Of a stretch of DNA of 64,000 nucleotides, positions 33,585 through 41,311 are shown piece by piece. The stretch spans positions 54,188-118,187 of the forward strand of contig NZ_KQ948151.1 of the NCBI RefSeq assembly GCF_001513955.1. The letters run 5' to 3'. Positions within the stretch are counted from its first letter, which is position 1, and every line of letters begins with the position of its first letter. The stretch is from Streptomyces pseudovenezuelae. Lineage in GTDB: Bacteria > Actinomycetota > Actinomycetes > Streptomycetales > Streptomycetaceae. The position numbers and the translations under genes are program-made. The notes under the pieces were generated by a model. It ran no database searches. It was not told the origin of the DNA and worked only from the letters and a program-made list of their open reading frames with translations.

Positions 33585-34601
33585 TCAGCCCTCCAGGGTG
33601 GCGACGAGGACGGCCTTGATGGTGTGCAGCCGGTTCTCCGCCTGGTCGACGACGAGGGACGCGGGCGAGGAGAAGACCTGGTCGGTGACTTCGAGCGCGT
33701 CCAGGCCGTAGCTGTGCAGCACGTCCCGGCCGAGGCGGGTGTGGTGATCGTGGAGGGCCGGCAGGCAGTGCATGAACCTGACGTGCGCGTTGCCGGTGGC
33801 CGCCAACGTCTTGTCGTTGACCTGGTACGGCAGCAGCAGCTCGATGCGCTTCCCCCAGCTCTCGGCGGGCTCGCCCATGGAGACCCAGACGTCGGTGTGC
33901 AGGAAGTCGGCCCCGCGCACGGCGGTCTCCACGTCCTCGGTGAGGGTGATGCGGGCTCCGCTGCCCTCGGCGAGCGCACGGCACTCGGCGACCAGTCCCG
34001 GCTCCGGCCACAGGGCCCGGGGTGCGGCCATCCGCACGTCCATGCCGAGCAGGGAACCCATCGACAGGAGGGAGTTGCCCATGTTGTTGCGGGCGTCGCC
34101 GAGGTAGCAGTAGCTGATCTCGGACAGGGGCTTCGGGCTGTGCTCACGCATCGTGAACACGTCGCACAGGCTCTGGGTGGGGTGCGCGGTGTCGGTGAGG
34201 CCGTTGTAGACGGGAACGCCGGAGTGGGCGGCGAGTTCGGTGACGAGCGACTGCGCGGAGCCCCGGTACTCGATGCCGTCGAACATCCGACCGAGGACGC
34301 GTGCAGTGTCGGCGATCGACTCCTTGGTGCCCACATGGGTGTCGCCGGGGCCCAGGTACGTGGTGGCGGCACCCTGGTCGGCGGCGGCGACCTCGAAGGC
34401 GCAGCGGGTGCGGGTGGAGGTCTTCTCGAAGATCAGCGCGAGGTGCTTTCCGGTCAGCCGGGGCTTCTCGGTATCTGCGCGCCGGGTGGCCTTCAGGTCG
34501 GCGGCGAGTTCAAGGAGATGCTGGATCTCACGGGCGGTGAAGTCGAGTTCGCTCAGGAAGGAGCGGCCTCGCAGGTCGACGATCGTCGGGGCACTGGTCA
34601 T
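33585..34601 (-). CDS. arcB: Ornithine carbamoyltransferase (catabolic context)
   Basis: 338 residues. FEKTSTRTRCAFEVAAADQG (carbamoyl-phosphate loop STRTR), HPTQSLCDVFTMREH (HPTQ), and FMHCLPALHDH (HCLP ornithine-site motif) are complete. In the arginine deiminase pathway it phosphorolyses citrulline to ornithine and carbamoyl phosphate. It follows the damaged arcA fragment after 22 bases and precedes arcC; the order arcA-arcB-arcC is the usual one. Confidence 0.93.
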   Translation of the reverse strand: MTSAPTIVDLRGRSFLSELDFTAREIQHLLELAADLKATRRADTEKPRLTGKHLALIFEKTSTRTRCAFEVAAADQGAATTYLGPGDTHVGTKESIADTARVLGRMFDGIEYRGSAQSLVTELAAHSGVPVYNGLTDTAHPTQSLCDVFTMREHSPKPLSEISYCYLGDARNNMGNSLLSMGSLLGMDVRMAAPRALWPEPGLVAECRALAEGSGARITLTEDVETAVRGADFLHTDVWVSMGEPAESWGKRIELLLPYQVNDKTLAATGNAHVRFMHCLPALHDHHTRLGRDVLHSYGLDALEVTDQVFSSPASLVVDQAENRLHTIKAVLVATLEG

Positions 34602-34623
34602 GACGGGTCCTCGTGGAGTGGGC

Positions 34624-34965
34624 TCAGGCGACTGGGTCGGGTTCGATCAGGCAGCTCATGCAGCGGGGTCCGCCACGGCCACGGCCGAGCTCGGCTCCGG
34701 CGATGGTGACGATCTCGATGCCCTGCTTGCGCAGATAGGTGTTCGTGGTGACGTTGCGCTCGTAGCCGACGATCACGCCGGGGGCCAGGGCGAGGAAGTT
34801 GCTGTCGTCGTCCCCCTGCTCGCGTTCGGCGTTGCGGATGTCCTGCGGGGCGGAGAGCATCCGGACCTTGTCCAGGTCGAGAGCCTCGGCCAGGGCGGTC
34901 GCCAGGCCCGCGTTCGCGGCGACGTCGAAGCCCGACTCGTACACGCCGGTGGCCGTGAGCGACGA
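34624..34965 (-). pseudogene. arcA: Arginine deiminase, C-terminal fragment
   Basis: The frame reads SGFDVAANAGLATALAEALD, then GDDDSNFLALAPGVIVGYER, NVTTNTYLRKQGIEIVTIAG and AELGRGRGGPRCMSCLIEPD. This is the end of arginine deiminase, including the catalytic Cys in GGPRCM. The first two-thirds, with the guanidino-binding Asp/Glu and the catalytic His, are absent, and there is no start codon with a ribosome-binding site. It joins permease sequence at about 34965. The pathway's first enzyme is therefore lost here. Confidence 0.85.
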
Positions 34966-35317
34966 ACACTTCCACGTACCCGACCCAGGCGACCACGATC
35001 GCGGCGTTCCCGGCCCACGCAGTGATCCAGGACGACCAGGCGTTCAGGAACCCCGTGAACTCGCCGAAGGCCTCACGCGCGTAGACGTAGGGCCCGCCGC
35101 TCGCCGGTACCCGCTTCGACAGCGCCCCGAACGTCAGGGCCAGCGCCAGCGCACCCACCGTGACGGCGACGAACGCCACCAGCGAGATCGGCCCGTAGGG
35201 GGCGAGCGCCGACGGCAGGGCGAGGACTCCGGTTCCGATGACGAGGGCGGACGCGGCGGGCAGTCCCAGTGCCGCCCGAGGGGCGGGCCCCGCCCCGCTC
35301 CGTGTGGTTCTGGACAT
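34966..35317 (-). pseudogene. APC-family amino acid permease, N-terminal fragment
   Basis: From ATG 35317: a basic start, then ALGLPAASALVIGTGVLALP, ISLVAFVAVTVGALALALTF, LSKRVPASGGPYVYAREAFG and WSSWITAWAGNAAIVVAWVG. These are the first three to four helices of an APC permease, probably the arginine/ornithine exchanger of an arc operon. After about 118 residues it runs out of frame into arginine deiminase sequence, so the remaining eight or so helices are missing. Confidence 0.85.
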
Positions 35318-35412
35318 GAACGCTCCTTCGGCGCGTGACGGGGGATCGGTCGATCTGTGATCGATCCTTCTGTGCGGCCACGACGGCGGTGAGCGGCCAC
35401 AGGTCCCCGGGC

Positions 35413-35426
35413 GGACCCATTGGTCC
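35413..35426. promoter_or_regulatory. Palindrome GGACCCATTGGTCC
   Basis: GGACC-CATT-GGTCC, extended to GGTCCC on the right, 96 bases before the permease start, so the arc operon also carries the element. A further GGGCCAGTTGCCC stretch follows at 35429. The region 35427-35721 is otherwise empty. Confidence 0.55.
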
Positions 35427-35721
35427 CGGGCCAGTTGCCCGATCGGCCCACCCCTGGGGTAGGGATCCGCTCCGCGGTGCGTCCTGGGAGCACCTGGGAG
35501 GCCGGTCCTCGTGCCCGGCGGGGGCTGTTCGGTGTCCCGCTCACGTACGTGGTCCGCGCGGCCGAGTGCGTCGAGCCGGCGGTCCGCGACGGTGGGCCTG
35601 CCAACGGCCCGTTCGGCTCCCGGGGTGACCCGCGTGGACCCTTACCCGGACGGCGGCGGGTACCGAGGCTGACAGTGACCGCCTGTACCGGGCGGAACCG
35701 CCCCCTGTCAGGACCGGCGTC

Positions 35722-35980
35722 ATGGTCGCCGTAGCCACAGTGCTCCAACTGCTGATCGTCGCGGGCGCGTTGTACGACACGGGCCACCTGCTCGCGGGGG
35801 CCGAGGGCCGCCGCTCGTCGTGGCCTCGGCTCCGCCGGCGCCGCGGCACTCGAGGCGGCCGAGCGGCGGCTGGTGGAGCAACGGCTGTGCGGCCGGATCG
35901 ACGCGGCCGCATACCGGGCGAGCATGCGGTGCCTCGCGGACGGGCGGCGCCCTCGACGGTCGCGCTCGGGTTCCCGGTGA
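35722..35980 (+). pseudogene. Small membrane protein with SHOCT-like tail, frameshifted
   Basis: ATG 35722 starts MVAVATVLQLLIVAGALYDT, a single span. A second frame, from about 35839, reads ALEAAERRLVEQRLCGRIDA and AAYRASMRCLADG, which matches the SHOCT-type pattern (hydrophobic helix, then L..G.I....Y). The two parts are out of frame with each other. No gene was recognised between 35981 and 36213. Confidence 0.4.
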
Positions 35981-36213
35981 GACGATCGGTGTGCGGCAGC
36001 GGGAACACGTCGGCGAGCGGGCATGCCGGTGCCTCCGCATCCCGGCTCCGGTCCTCGCCGTCAGGAAGTGATCGCCATGAAGTTCCGGCACGCGTCCGGT
36101 CGGCAACTGGCCGGGCGAGGCTGGTGTGGGCGGACGAGGGCGCGCCGGGGCCGGTCAGGCACTGGGCGCACCGCCGGGATGCGGGGCTTCCTGCGGCCCG
36201 GTCGCTGCATGTC

Positions 36214-37215
36214 TCACACGATGTCGAGGACGTCGGCCACGGACCGGCGGGGTGTGGACGGGCCGCGGGGGCCGTAACCGAGGCGCAGCACCATCTGCAC
36301 CTGGCCGGCGCCCGAGACCGGGTCGCGGGCCAGTGTGCGCAGGTCGGCGCTCTCCAGCGGGTGAGAGGTCAAAGAGGTGGCCAGGTCGGCCCGGGTGGCC
36401 TCGAGCAGGACACGTTCAAGGGCCTGTCCGGCGCGCAGCCAGTCGGCGGGCCCGTCGCCGGAGGTGCTGAGCAGGGCCAGATGAGGTGTGTGCTCGAAAG
36501 TGGTGCTGCCGCGGTCGGCCACCGTCCGGCGACCCGCGAAGTCACGCAGGGGAGCCTTGCCGTCCCGTTTGCGCGGCCCGAAGGCGTACTCGGGGACGCC
36601 GTCGACGGCGATGTCCGCCTCCACCCCGAGCCGGGTCCAGCGCTCGAGGTCCTGCCTCGCGTCGGGGTCCGTCGCGTCCCGGCGTTCCGCGTCGTGGACG
36701 AGGTCGAGCACCGTCTCGACGTGCCAAAGACGGGGGAAGAGCAGGGCGGCGCCCTCCGCGGCCGCGGCCTGCTTCAGTGCGGCCTGCAGGTCTTCGGGCA
36801 CCTCCTTCTCCGCGAAGGGGTGACGGCTGGTGTGCCGCTGCCGGATCGCGGGGTGGAGCCGTACGAGATCGTCCTCCGCGCCCCTCGTGACCGTTCCGCC
36901 GGGCTCTGCCAGCTGGACGGTGGCCATGAGCCACAGGTCGCCCGGATCAGGCAGCAGCCGCGTCCGCGCACCCAGTCCTGCGTGGGCTGCGGCCACGCGC
37001 AGATTGAACAGGGCCGCACCGCAACCGATGTGCAGCGCCCGGTTGCCGGGGTCGGAGCCGGGCATCGCCCGCTCGGGATCGGCACGCAGCATCAGGAGCC
37101 CCCCGGCGGTCTCGTAGCGGAAGCGCCAGGGTTGCGCGTTGTGCATGGAGGGGGCTGCGGTGGCCTCGGAGACCAGCGTGATGACCGTGTTCTCGTCGAG
37201 CTGTCGCTGTTGCAT
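36214..37215 (-). CDS. Acg-family nitroreductase-like protein
   Basis: 333 residues. VSEATAAPSMHNAQPWRFRY (FMN-site start), NRALHIGCGAALFNLRVAAA, RQRHTSRHPFAEKEVP and the C-terminal LRLGYGPRGPSTPRRSVADV are those of the Acg/Rv2032 family, DosR-regulon members with a nitroreductase fold but an occluded FMN site that may store flavin. GAGGAGG precedes ATG 37215; a GGGCCGTTCGCCCC element lies 82 bases further upstream. Confidence 0.88.
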   Translation of the reverse strand: MQQRQLDENTVITLVSEATAAPSMHNAQPWRFRYETAGGLLMLRADPERAMPGSDPGNRALHIGCGAALFNLRVAAAHAGLGARTRLLPDPGDLWLMATVQLAEPGGTVTRGAEDDLVRLHPAIRQRHTSRHPFAEKEVPEDLQAALKQAAAAEGAALLFPRLWHVETVLDLVHDAERRDATDPDARQDLERWTRLGVEADIAVDGVPEYAFGPRKRDGKAPLRDFAGRRTVADRGSTTFEHTPHLALLSTSGDGPADWLRAGQALERVLLEATRADLATSLTSHPLESADLRTLARDPVSGAGQVQMVLRLGYGPRGPSTPRRSVADVLDIV

Positions 37216-37296
37216 CGCGTCCTCCTCGCTCCGGGACACGTGTCGAGGACAACATGACGGCACCCACCGTGCAAGGCGCCGACCGGCCCCCCATCA

Positions 37297-37310
37297 GGGC
37301 CGTTCGCCCC
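37297..37310. promoter_or_regulatory. GGGCCGTTCGCCCC element
   Basis: 82 bases before the first nitroreductase and overlapping the end of the spacer to the second; a member of the recurring element. Confidence 0.45.
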
Positions 37311-37313
37311 TCT

Positions 37314-37943
37314 TCAGGCCGACGCCCACCGCGGCAGCCCGGCGTCGGTCACGTCGTCCGGGTCCCGGTGCACCCGACCGCGGCTCTCGGTGCCGCGGTC
37401 GGCGTCGAGGCGGTTGCGCTGCTCGGCCTCCGCGGTCACGCGCAGCAGGCGTGCCGTGTCGGCGGCCTCGGGGAAGGCCGGTGAGGCGCCTTCCGCTTGA
37501 GCCGCCTCGGCGAGTTCGGCGCGTGCCTGCGGCGGCAGTGGTTGGCCCGTGAACGGGAAGCGGCTGCTGTGCCTGCGCCAGATGGCCGAGTAGAGGTCGG
37601 CGCGATGCTTCGTGGTGGGCCGGCGCAGGGCTCCCGTCCGCCGGGCGGCAGCGAGCAGTCGGGGGTTCTCGGGGCGCGGCAGCAGGCGTAAGACGGGTGA
37701 CCAGCCGAAGTGGGACACGGCCACGCGGAGATTGAAGACGGAGGCACCCACCGAGAGGTGCAGGGCCCGGCCGGCCGGATCGGCGTGGCGCAGGCTTCGC
37801 TCCGGGGCCGCGCGCACCTGGAAGGCGACGTTCTTGGCGTCCAGCCTGAAGCGCCACGGCTGGGTGTTGAAGAACGAGGGTGCGGCCATGGCCGCCGCGA
37901 TGCAGGTTTCCAGGGTCTCGGCGTCGAGGGGCACGGACAGCAC
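37314..37943 (-). CDS. Acg-family nitroreductase-like protein, C-terminally short
   Basis: 209 residues from GTG 37943, chosen because GGAGGAGG lies 7 bases upstream and because the control palindrome at 38022 lies before it; a longer frame back to ATG 38099 would swallow that palindrome. AAAMAAPSFFNTQPWRFRLD, GRALHLSVGASVFNLRVAVS and WRRHSSRFPFTGQPLPP match Acg proteins. The product stops about 120 residues before the normal end, losing the FMN-covering C-terminal part. Probably a truncated, perhaps inactive paralogue of the gene at 36214. Confidence 0.7.
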   Translation of the reverse strand: MLSVPLDAETLETCIAAAMAAPSFFNTQPWRFRLDAKNVAFQVRAAPERSLRHADPAGRALHLSVGASVFNLRVAVSHFGWSPVLRLLPRPENPRLLAAARRTGALRRPTTKHRADLYSAIWRRHSSRFPFTGQPLPPQARAELAEAAQAEGASPAFPEAADTARLLRVTAEAEQRNRLDADRGTESRGRVHRDPDDVTDAGLPRWASA

Positions 37944-38021
37944 GATGCCCTCCTCCCCCACGGGTTTCGGAGACAGATGCTGTGGACCTTCGAACGTGCG
38001 AGCCCGGCGGCCAGGGAGTGA

Positions 38022-38037
38022 GGGGCCGATGGTCCCC
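38022..38037. promoter_or_regulatory. GGGGCCGATGGTCCCC element
   Basis: Imperfect dyad within TGAGGGGCC..GGTCCCCTCA, 79 bases before the GTG start of the second nitroreductase. Confidence 0.55.
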
Positions 38038-38273
38038 TCACTCCAGCCGGTCAGACCACCGTCGACCGTCGAAGCAACGGCTGGGATATGAGTGTTCATG
38101 AGGGTTTCTGACGGACTCGGCAGCTGCCTGCAGCTGCGGCTGCGGGGCTGAACGACCCATCGCCGTGGGGAACTTGGCCCCGGTCGACCCCACCACTCCC
38201 CCTGTACGGCCCATGCCGACGAGAGCCCGGGGCTGCCATGGTCCTGAGAGTGACGACGAGGAGGTGCGTACCG

Positions 38274-38843
38274 ATGCGCGCAGGTGGGCGAGGGAAGAAG
38301 TGGCTGTGGCGGTGGCGGTCCAACCCCCTGCGCCGACGGGACGACGTTCTCGAAGCATGGCTCTTGCTGGCCGTCTGGGTGCTCATCGCGGTGGGTGGCA
38401 CGCTCGCCGGGCTGCTCACCGCGCGGGCCGCCGACGACGTGTTCGCGCAGCAGCGCGCCGAGCGCACCCCCGTGCGGGCGGTACTCCTCACGGGCGCCCC
38501 ACGAGCCGAATCGAAGAGCTACCGGGCCCTCGTGAAGGTCCGCTGGACCCTCGCGGACGGCTCCACGCGCACTGGCACAACCCTGGTGGACGGCGGGCAA
38601 AAGGCCGGATCCACGGTGATGCTCTGGACGAACACGCAGGGGAATCCGACCACCCAACCGCCGAGCGGCACAGATGCGGCAGTCGAAGCGGGATTCTTCG
38701 GAGCCGCGTCGGCCCTCGCCGTGACCGGCTTGACGTTCGGCGCCGGCGGTGCCGCACGCTGGTGGCTGAACCGGCGGCGCATCGACCAGTGGGACAGCGA
38801 ATGGGATCTGGTCGGTCCGCGGTGGGGGCACAAGACGGGCTGA
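38274..38843 (+). CDS. Rv1733c-family two-span membrane protein
   Basis: 189 residues from ATG 38274 (GAGGAGG 9 bases upstream). KKWLWRWRSNPLRRRDDVLE, first span WLLLAVWVLIAVGGTLAGLL, outer domain VKVRWTLADGSTRTGTTLV, second span AASALAVTGLTFGAGG and the end EWDLVGPRWGHK run collinear with the protein at 16187-16771. A paralogue, and the second relative of DosR-regulon antigen Rv1733c in the block. Confidence 0.85.
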   Translation: MRAGGRGKKWLWRWRSNPLRRRDDVLEAWLLLAVWVLIAVGGTLAGLLTARAADDVFAQQRAERTPVRAVLLTGAPRAESKSYRALVKVRWTLADGSTRTGTTLVDGGQKAGSTVMLWTNTQGNPTTQPPSGTDAAVEAGFFGAASALAVTGLTFGAGGAARWWLNRRRIDQWDSEWDLVGPRWGHKTG

Positions 38844-38856
38844 CCGCGCCCCCGTC

Positions 38857-38906
38857 GGGGCCGCTCGGACCAGGACCGGCCGGTCCTGGTCCTGGTCCTG
38901 GTCCTC
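38857..38906. promoter_or_regulatory. GGGGCC element followed by GGTCCT tandem repeat
   Basis: GGGGCCGCTCGGACCA (38857-38872) resembles the recurring element. From 38883 four to five GGTCCT units follow in tandem. Both lie upstream of the DUF1918 fusion gene (start 38993). Confidence 0.4.
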
Positions 38907-38992
38907 CGGGAGGAGTGCTTCCCTTCCCGTGCGGTGACACGCCGCGCGTGGCACGTTGGGTACAGCACCAATCCGAGGAAGCGGTGGCGATC

Positions 38993-39889
38993 ATGCGAGC
39001 TCAACTCGGCGATCAACTCGTTGTCGAAAGCCCGGCCACAGGCGCAACCAGGCGCGACGGCGAGATCGTGGGACTGCATCACGAGGACGGTACGCCTCCC
39101 TACGACGTGCGCTGGTCGGACACGGACGAGGTGACGCTCGTGTTCCCCGGACCCGACACGCACATCCGTCACATCGAGCCCCGGTCCGGGAGAGCGGGTG
39201 AGCAGGCTGGTGGCGCGTCCGGCGGGATGCCGCCGGATCGAGCGCCCAACCCCGGTGACGTCGGCCGACGTATTGCCGCCGAGCGCAGGCGACAGGGTCT
39301 GGCGCGGGCAGAAACTGCCCGCCGCGCCAAAATGGCGCCGGAATACCTGGCGTACCTGGAAGAGCGGCCGGCCGAACCGGGCCTGGCAAGTCTCATCAGG
39401 CTGGCCGACGCGCTCGGCACCACCGTCGCGGCCCTGCGTGGCGGCGGCGCCGATCTGCCCTCGGGCCAGGGCCATGCGCTCCTGCACCCACAGTTGCAGG
39501 ATCTCGGACCCGATGAATGCCGTGCCCGGCTTTCCACCCACGGCGTGGGACGCGTCGCGGTGTCGACACCCGATGGCCCGGCCGTGCTCCCGGTGAACTA
39601 CGAGGTCGTCGACGACGCCATCGCCTTCCGGACCATGCCAGGCTCGGCCCCGGCGGCGGCCGTGGGGGCCGATGTCGCCTTCGAGGTCGACCATGTGAAC
39701 GAGATCATGAGCCAGGGCTGGAGTGTGCTCGCCGTCGGCCCCGCACGGGTTGTCACGGACCCCGACGAGGTGCGAAGGCTGACCGATCGGGCCCACACCG
39801 AGCCCTGGGCGGGGGGCGAGCGCGAGATGTGGGTGTCGATCCGGCCCAGGAGCCTGACGGGGCGCCGCATCAGTCCGGCCGATCAGTGA
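38993..39889 (+). CDS. DUF1918 - XRE-type HTH - pyridoxamine 5'-phosphate oxidase-like fusion
   Basis: 298 residues, three modules. 1-60: DUF1918 (MRAQLGDQLVVESPATGATR..YDVRWSDTDEVTLVFPGPD). About 85-150: Cro/C1-type HTH (VGRRIAAERRRQGLARAETA..LASLIRLADALGTTVAALRG). About 165-280: split-barrel flavin-binding domain (CRARLSTHGVGRVAVSTPDG..VLPVNYEVVDDAIAFRTMPG..SVLAVGPARVV). Stand-alone flavin/F420-binding split-barrel proteins and DUF1918 proteins occur in DosR-type regulons. The fusion suggests a redox- or flavin-responsive DNA-binding protein (inference). Start follows GAGGAAG. Confidence 0.82.
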   Translation: MRAQLGDQLVVESPATGATRRDGEIVGLHHEDGTPPYDVRWSDTDEVTLVFPGPDTHIRHIEPRSGRAGEQAGGASGGMPPDRAPNPGDVGRRIAAERRRQGLARAETARRAKMAPEYLAYLEERPAEPGLASLIRLADALGTTVAALRGGGADLPSGQGHALLHPQLQDLGPDECRARLSTHGVGRVAVSTPDGPAVLPVNYEVVDDAIAFRTMPGSAPAAAVGADVAFEVDHVNEIMSQGWSVLAVGPARVVTDPDEVRRLTDRAHTEPWAGGEREMWVSIRPRSLTGRRISPADQ

Positions 39890-39998
39890 GTAGCCGCGGA
39901 CTTCCGCACCCGGCGCCCTTGCCGCTGCCCTACCCCACCGACGCGTGCAGCACCGGCCGGCCCCCTGCTCGCGAGCGCAGCGCGAGGGCCGTGGACCG

Positions 39999-40655
39999 TC
40001 ACTGGAAGGCTGCGTGGATCTCCTGTTCGGTGGCGGCATGCGAGACGACGAGTAGCTCGTCGCCGGGCTGGAGCCGCATCTCGGATGTGGGGACGGTGGG
40101 TTGGCCGTCGCGGATTACGGTGGCGATCACCGTGCCGGTCGGCAGGGTGATCTCGGCGAGGGTGCTTCCCGCGGCACGGGACTGCGGTGTGATGGCGGTT
40201 TCGATGATGTCGACGCCGGCCTTGCTCAGGCGCAGCAGGGCGACGGTGTCCGTGGCGCCGGTGGCCTCCTCGATGAGGGAGATCAGCGGAGTGGCCGCAG
40301 GGACCGCGGTGTCGACCCCCCAGTTCTGGTCGAACAGCCAGGTGTTCTCGGAGTCGTTGACGCGTGCCGCGACACGGGGCACCTCGAACTGCCGCTTGGC
40401 GAGCAGACTGATGACGAGGTTGTCCTCGTCGTCGCCGGTGGCCGCGATGACGAGGTCTGCGGTGAGCACGCCCGCGTCCTCCAGGACGCCCGGTTCGCAA
40501 GCGTCTCCCGCCAGCAGGCGTACGGGCAGGCGGCCTTCGAGCTCGGCGACACGGTCGTCGTCGATGTCGACGAGGATGACGTCGTTGCGGGCCGCGGCGA
40601 GGACCTGGGCGATCTGGGTGCCCAGGCGCCCCGCACCGGCGATGAGAGCCTTCAT
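39999..40655 (-). CDS. TrkA-type potassium channel/transporter regulatory protein
   Basis: 218 residues: RCK N-domain with ALIAGAGRLGTQIAQVLA (GxGxxG) and VILVDIDDD (acidic NAD ribose contact), then a TrkA_C domain (ETAITPQSRAAGSTLAEITL..DELLVVSHA). Binds NAD(H) or ATP/ADP and gates K+ uptake. It overlaps the next TrkA gene by 4 bases. No transmembrane Trk/Ktr partner is in the window. Confidence 0.88.
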   Translation of the reverse strand: MKALIAGAGRLGTQIAQVLAAARNDVILVDIDDDRVAELEGRLPVRLLAGDACEPGVLEDAGVLTADLVIAATGDDEDNLVISLLAKRQFEVPRVAARVNDSENTWLFDQNWGVDTAVPAATPLISLIEEATGATDTVALLRLSKAGVDIIETAITPQSRAAGSTLAEITLPTGTVIATVIRDGQPTVPTSEMRLQPGDELLVVSHAATEQEIHAAFQ

Positions 40656-41311
40656 GTCCCCAGCTCCTTGTCCAGAAAGCCGCGCAGGCGGCCGAGCGCG
40701 GTGTCCGCGACGGCGAAGGTGACCAGGTCGCCGGGCTCGGCGCGGGTGCTGTGGGCGGACACGAGCGAGCGGCCCGCGCGGGTGACCTCGACGACGCGGA
40801 TCTCGCCGTCCACATCGAACTCGGCCAGCCGTCGCCCGCTTACATAGGCGGGCAGCTCGGAGCGGACCAGCAGGGTCTCGCCGTTGCCGAAAGTGAGCTC
40901 CGGTGTCAGGTGGCGGTGCAGGAGCATCTGGTGGATCTGGTGCACGGTCCAGCGGACGCTGGCAATGGTGGGGATGCCGAGGTCGCGGTAGATGTCGGCG
41001 CGACGCGGATCGTAGATGCGGGCGAGCACGACGGGGACCCGGTAGGTCTCCTTGGCCGTGCGGGCGCTGACGATGTTGCTGTTGTCGCCCGAGGTGGCGG
41101 CGACAAACGCGTCGGCGTGCTCGATCCCGGCGGCCTCCAGCACCGTACGGCTGTACGCGTTGCCCTGGTGGAAGCCGCCGGGGAAGCCGGTCGGCAACAG
41201 CCTGCGGGTCCTGGGTCGGCGGTCGATGAGCTGTACGTCGTGACCTTCGGCGACGAGCTGGACGGCGAGTGCGGATCCCACCCGCCCGCAGCCCGCGATG
41301 ATCACTTTCAT
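40652..41311 (-). CDS. TrkA-type potassium channel/transporter regulatory protein
   Basis: 219 residues: KVIIAGCGRVGSALAVQLVA and VQLIDRRPRT start the RCK domain; the tail RRLAEFDVDGEIRVVEVTRA and GDLVTFAVAD form TrkA_C. It overlaps the ATPase gene by 4 bases at its start and the other TrkA gene at its end, so the three genes form one coupled operon. The two TrkA proteins probably make a heteromeric ring. Confidence 0.88.
   Translation of the reverse strand: MKVIIAGCGRVGSALAVQLVAEGHDVQLIDRRPRTRRLLPTGFPGGFHQGNAYSRTVLEAAGIEHADAFVAATSGDNSNIVSARTAKETYRVPVVLARIYDPRRADIYRDLGIPTIASVRWTVHQIHQMLLHRHLTPELTFGNGETLLVRSELPAYVSGRRLAEFDVDGEIRVVEVTRAGRSLVSAHSTRAEPGDLVTFAVADTALGRLRGFLDKELGT

Noticed and set aside
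38022..38099. Longer N-terminus for the second nitroreductase (ATG 38099)
   Set aside because: It would place the palindromic control element inside the coding region and lacks the strong GGAGGAGG found before GTG 37943.
38883..38906. Possible CRISPR-like or repeat array
   Set aside because: Six-base tandem units with no spacers and no cas genes; a microsatellite.
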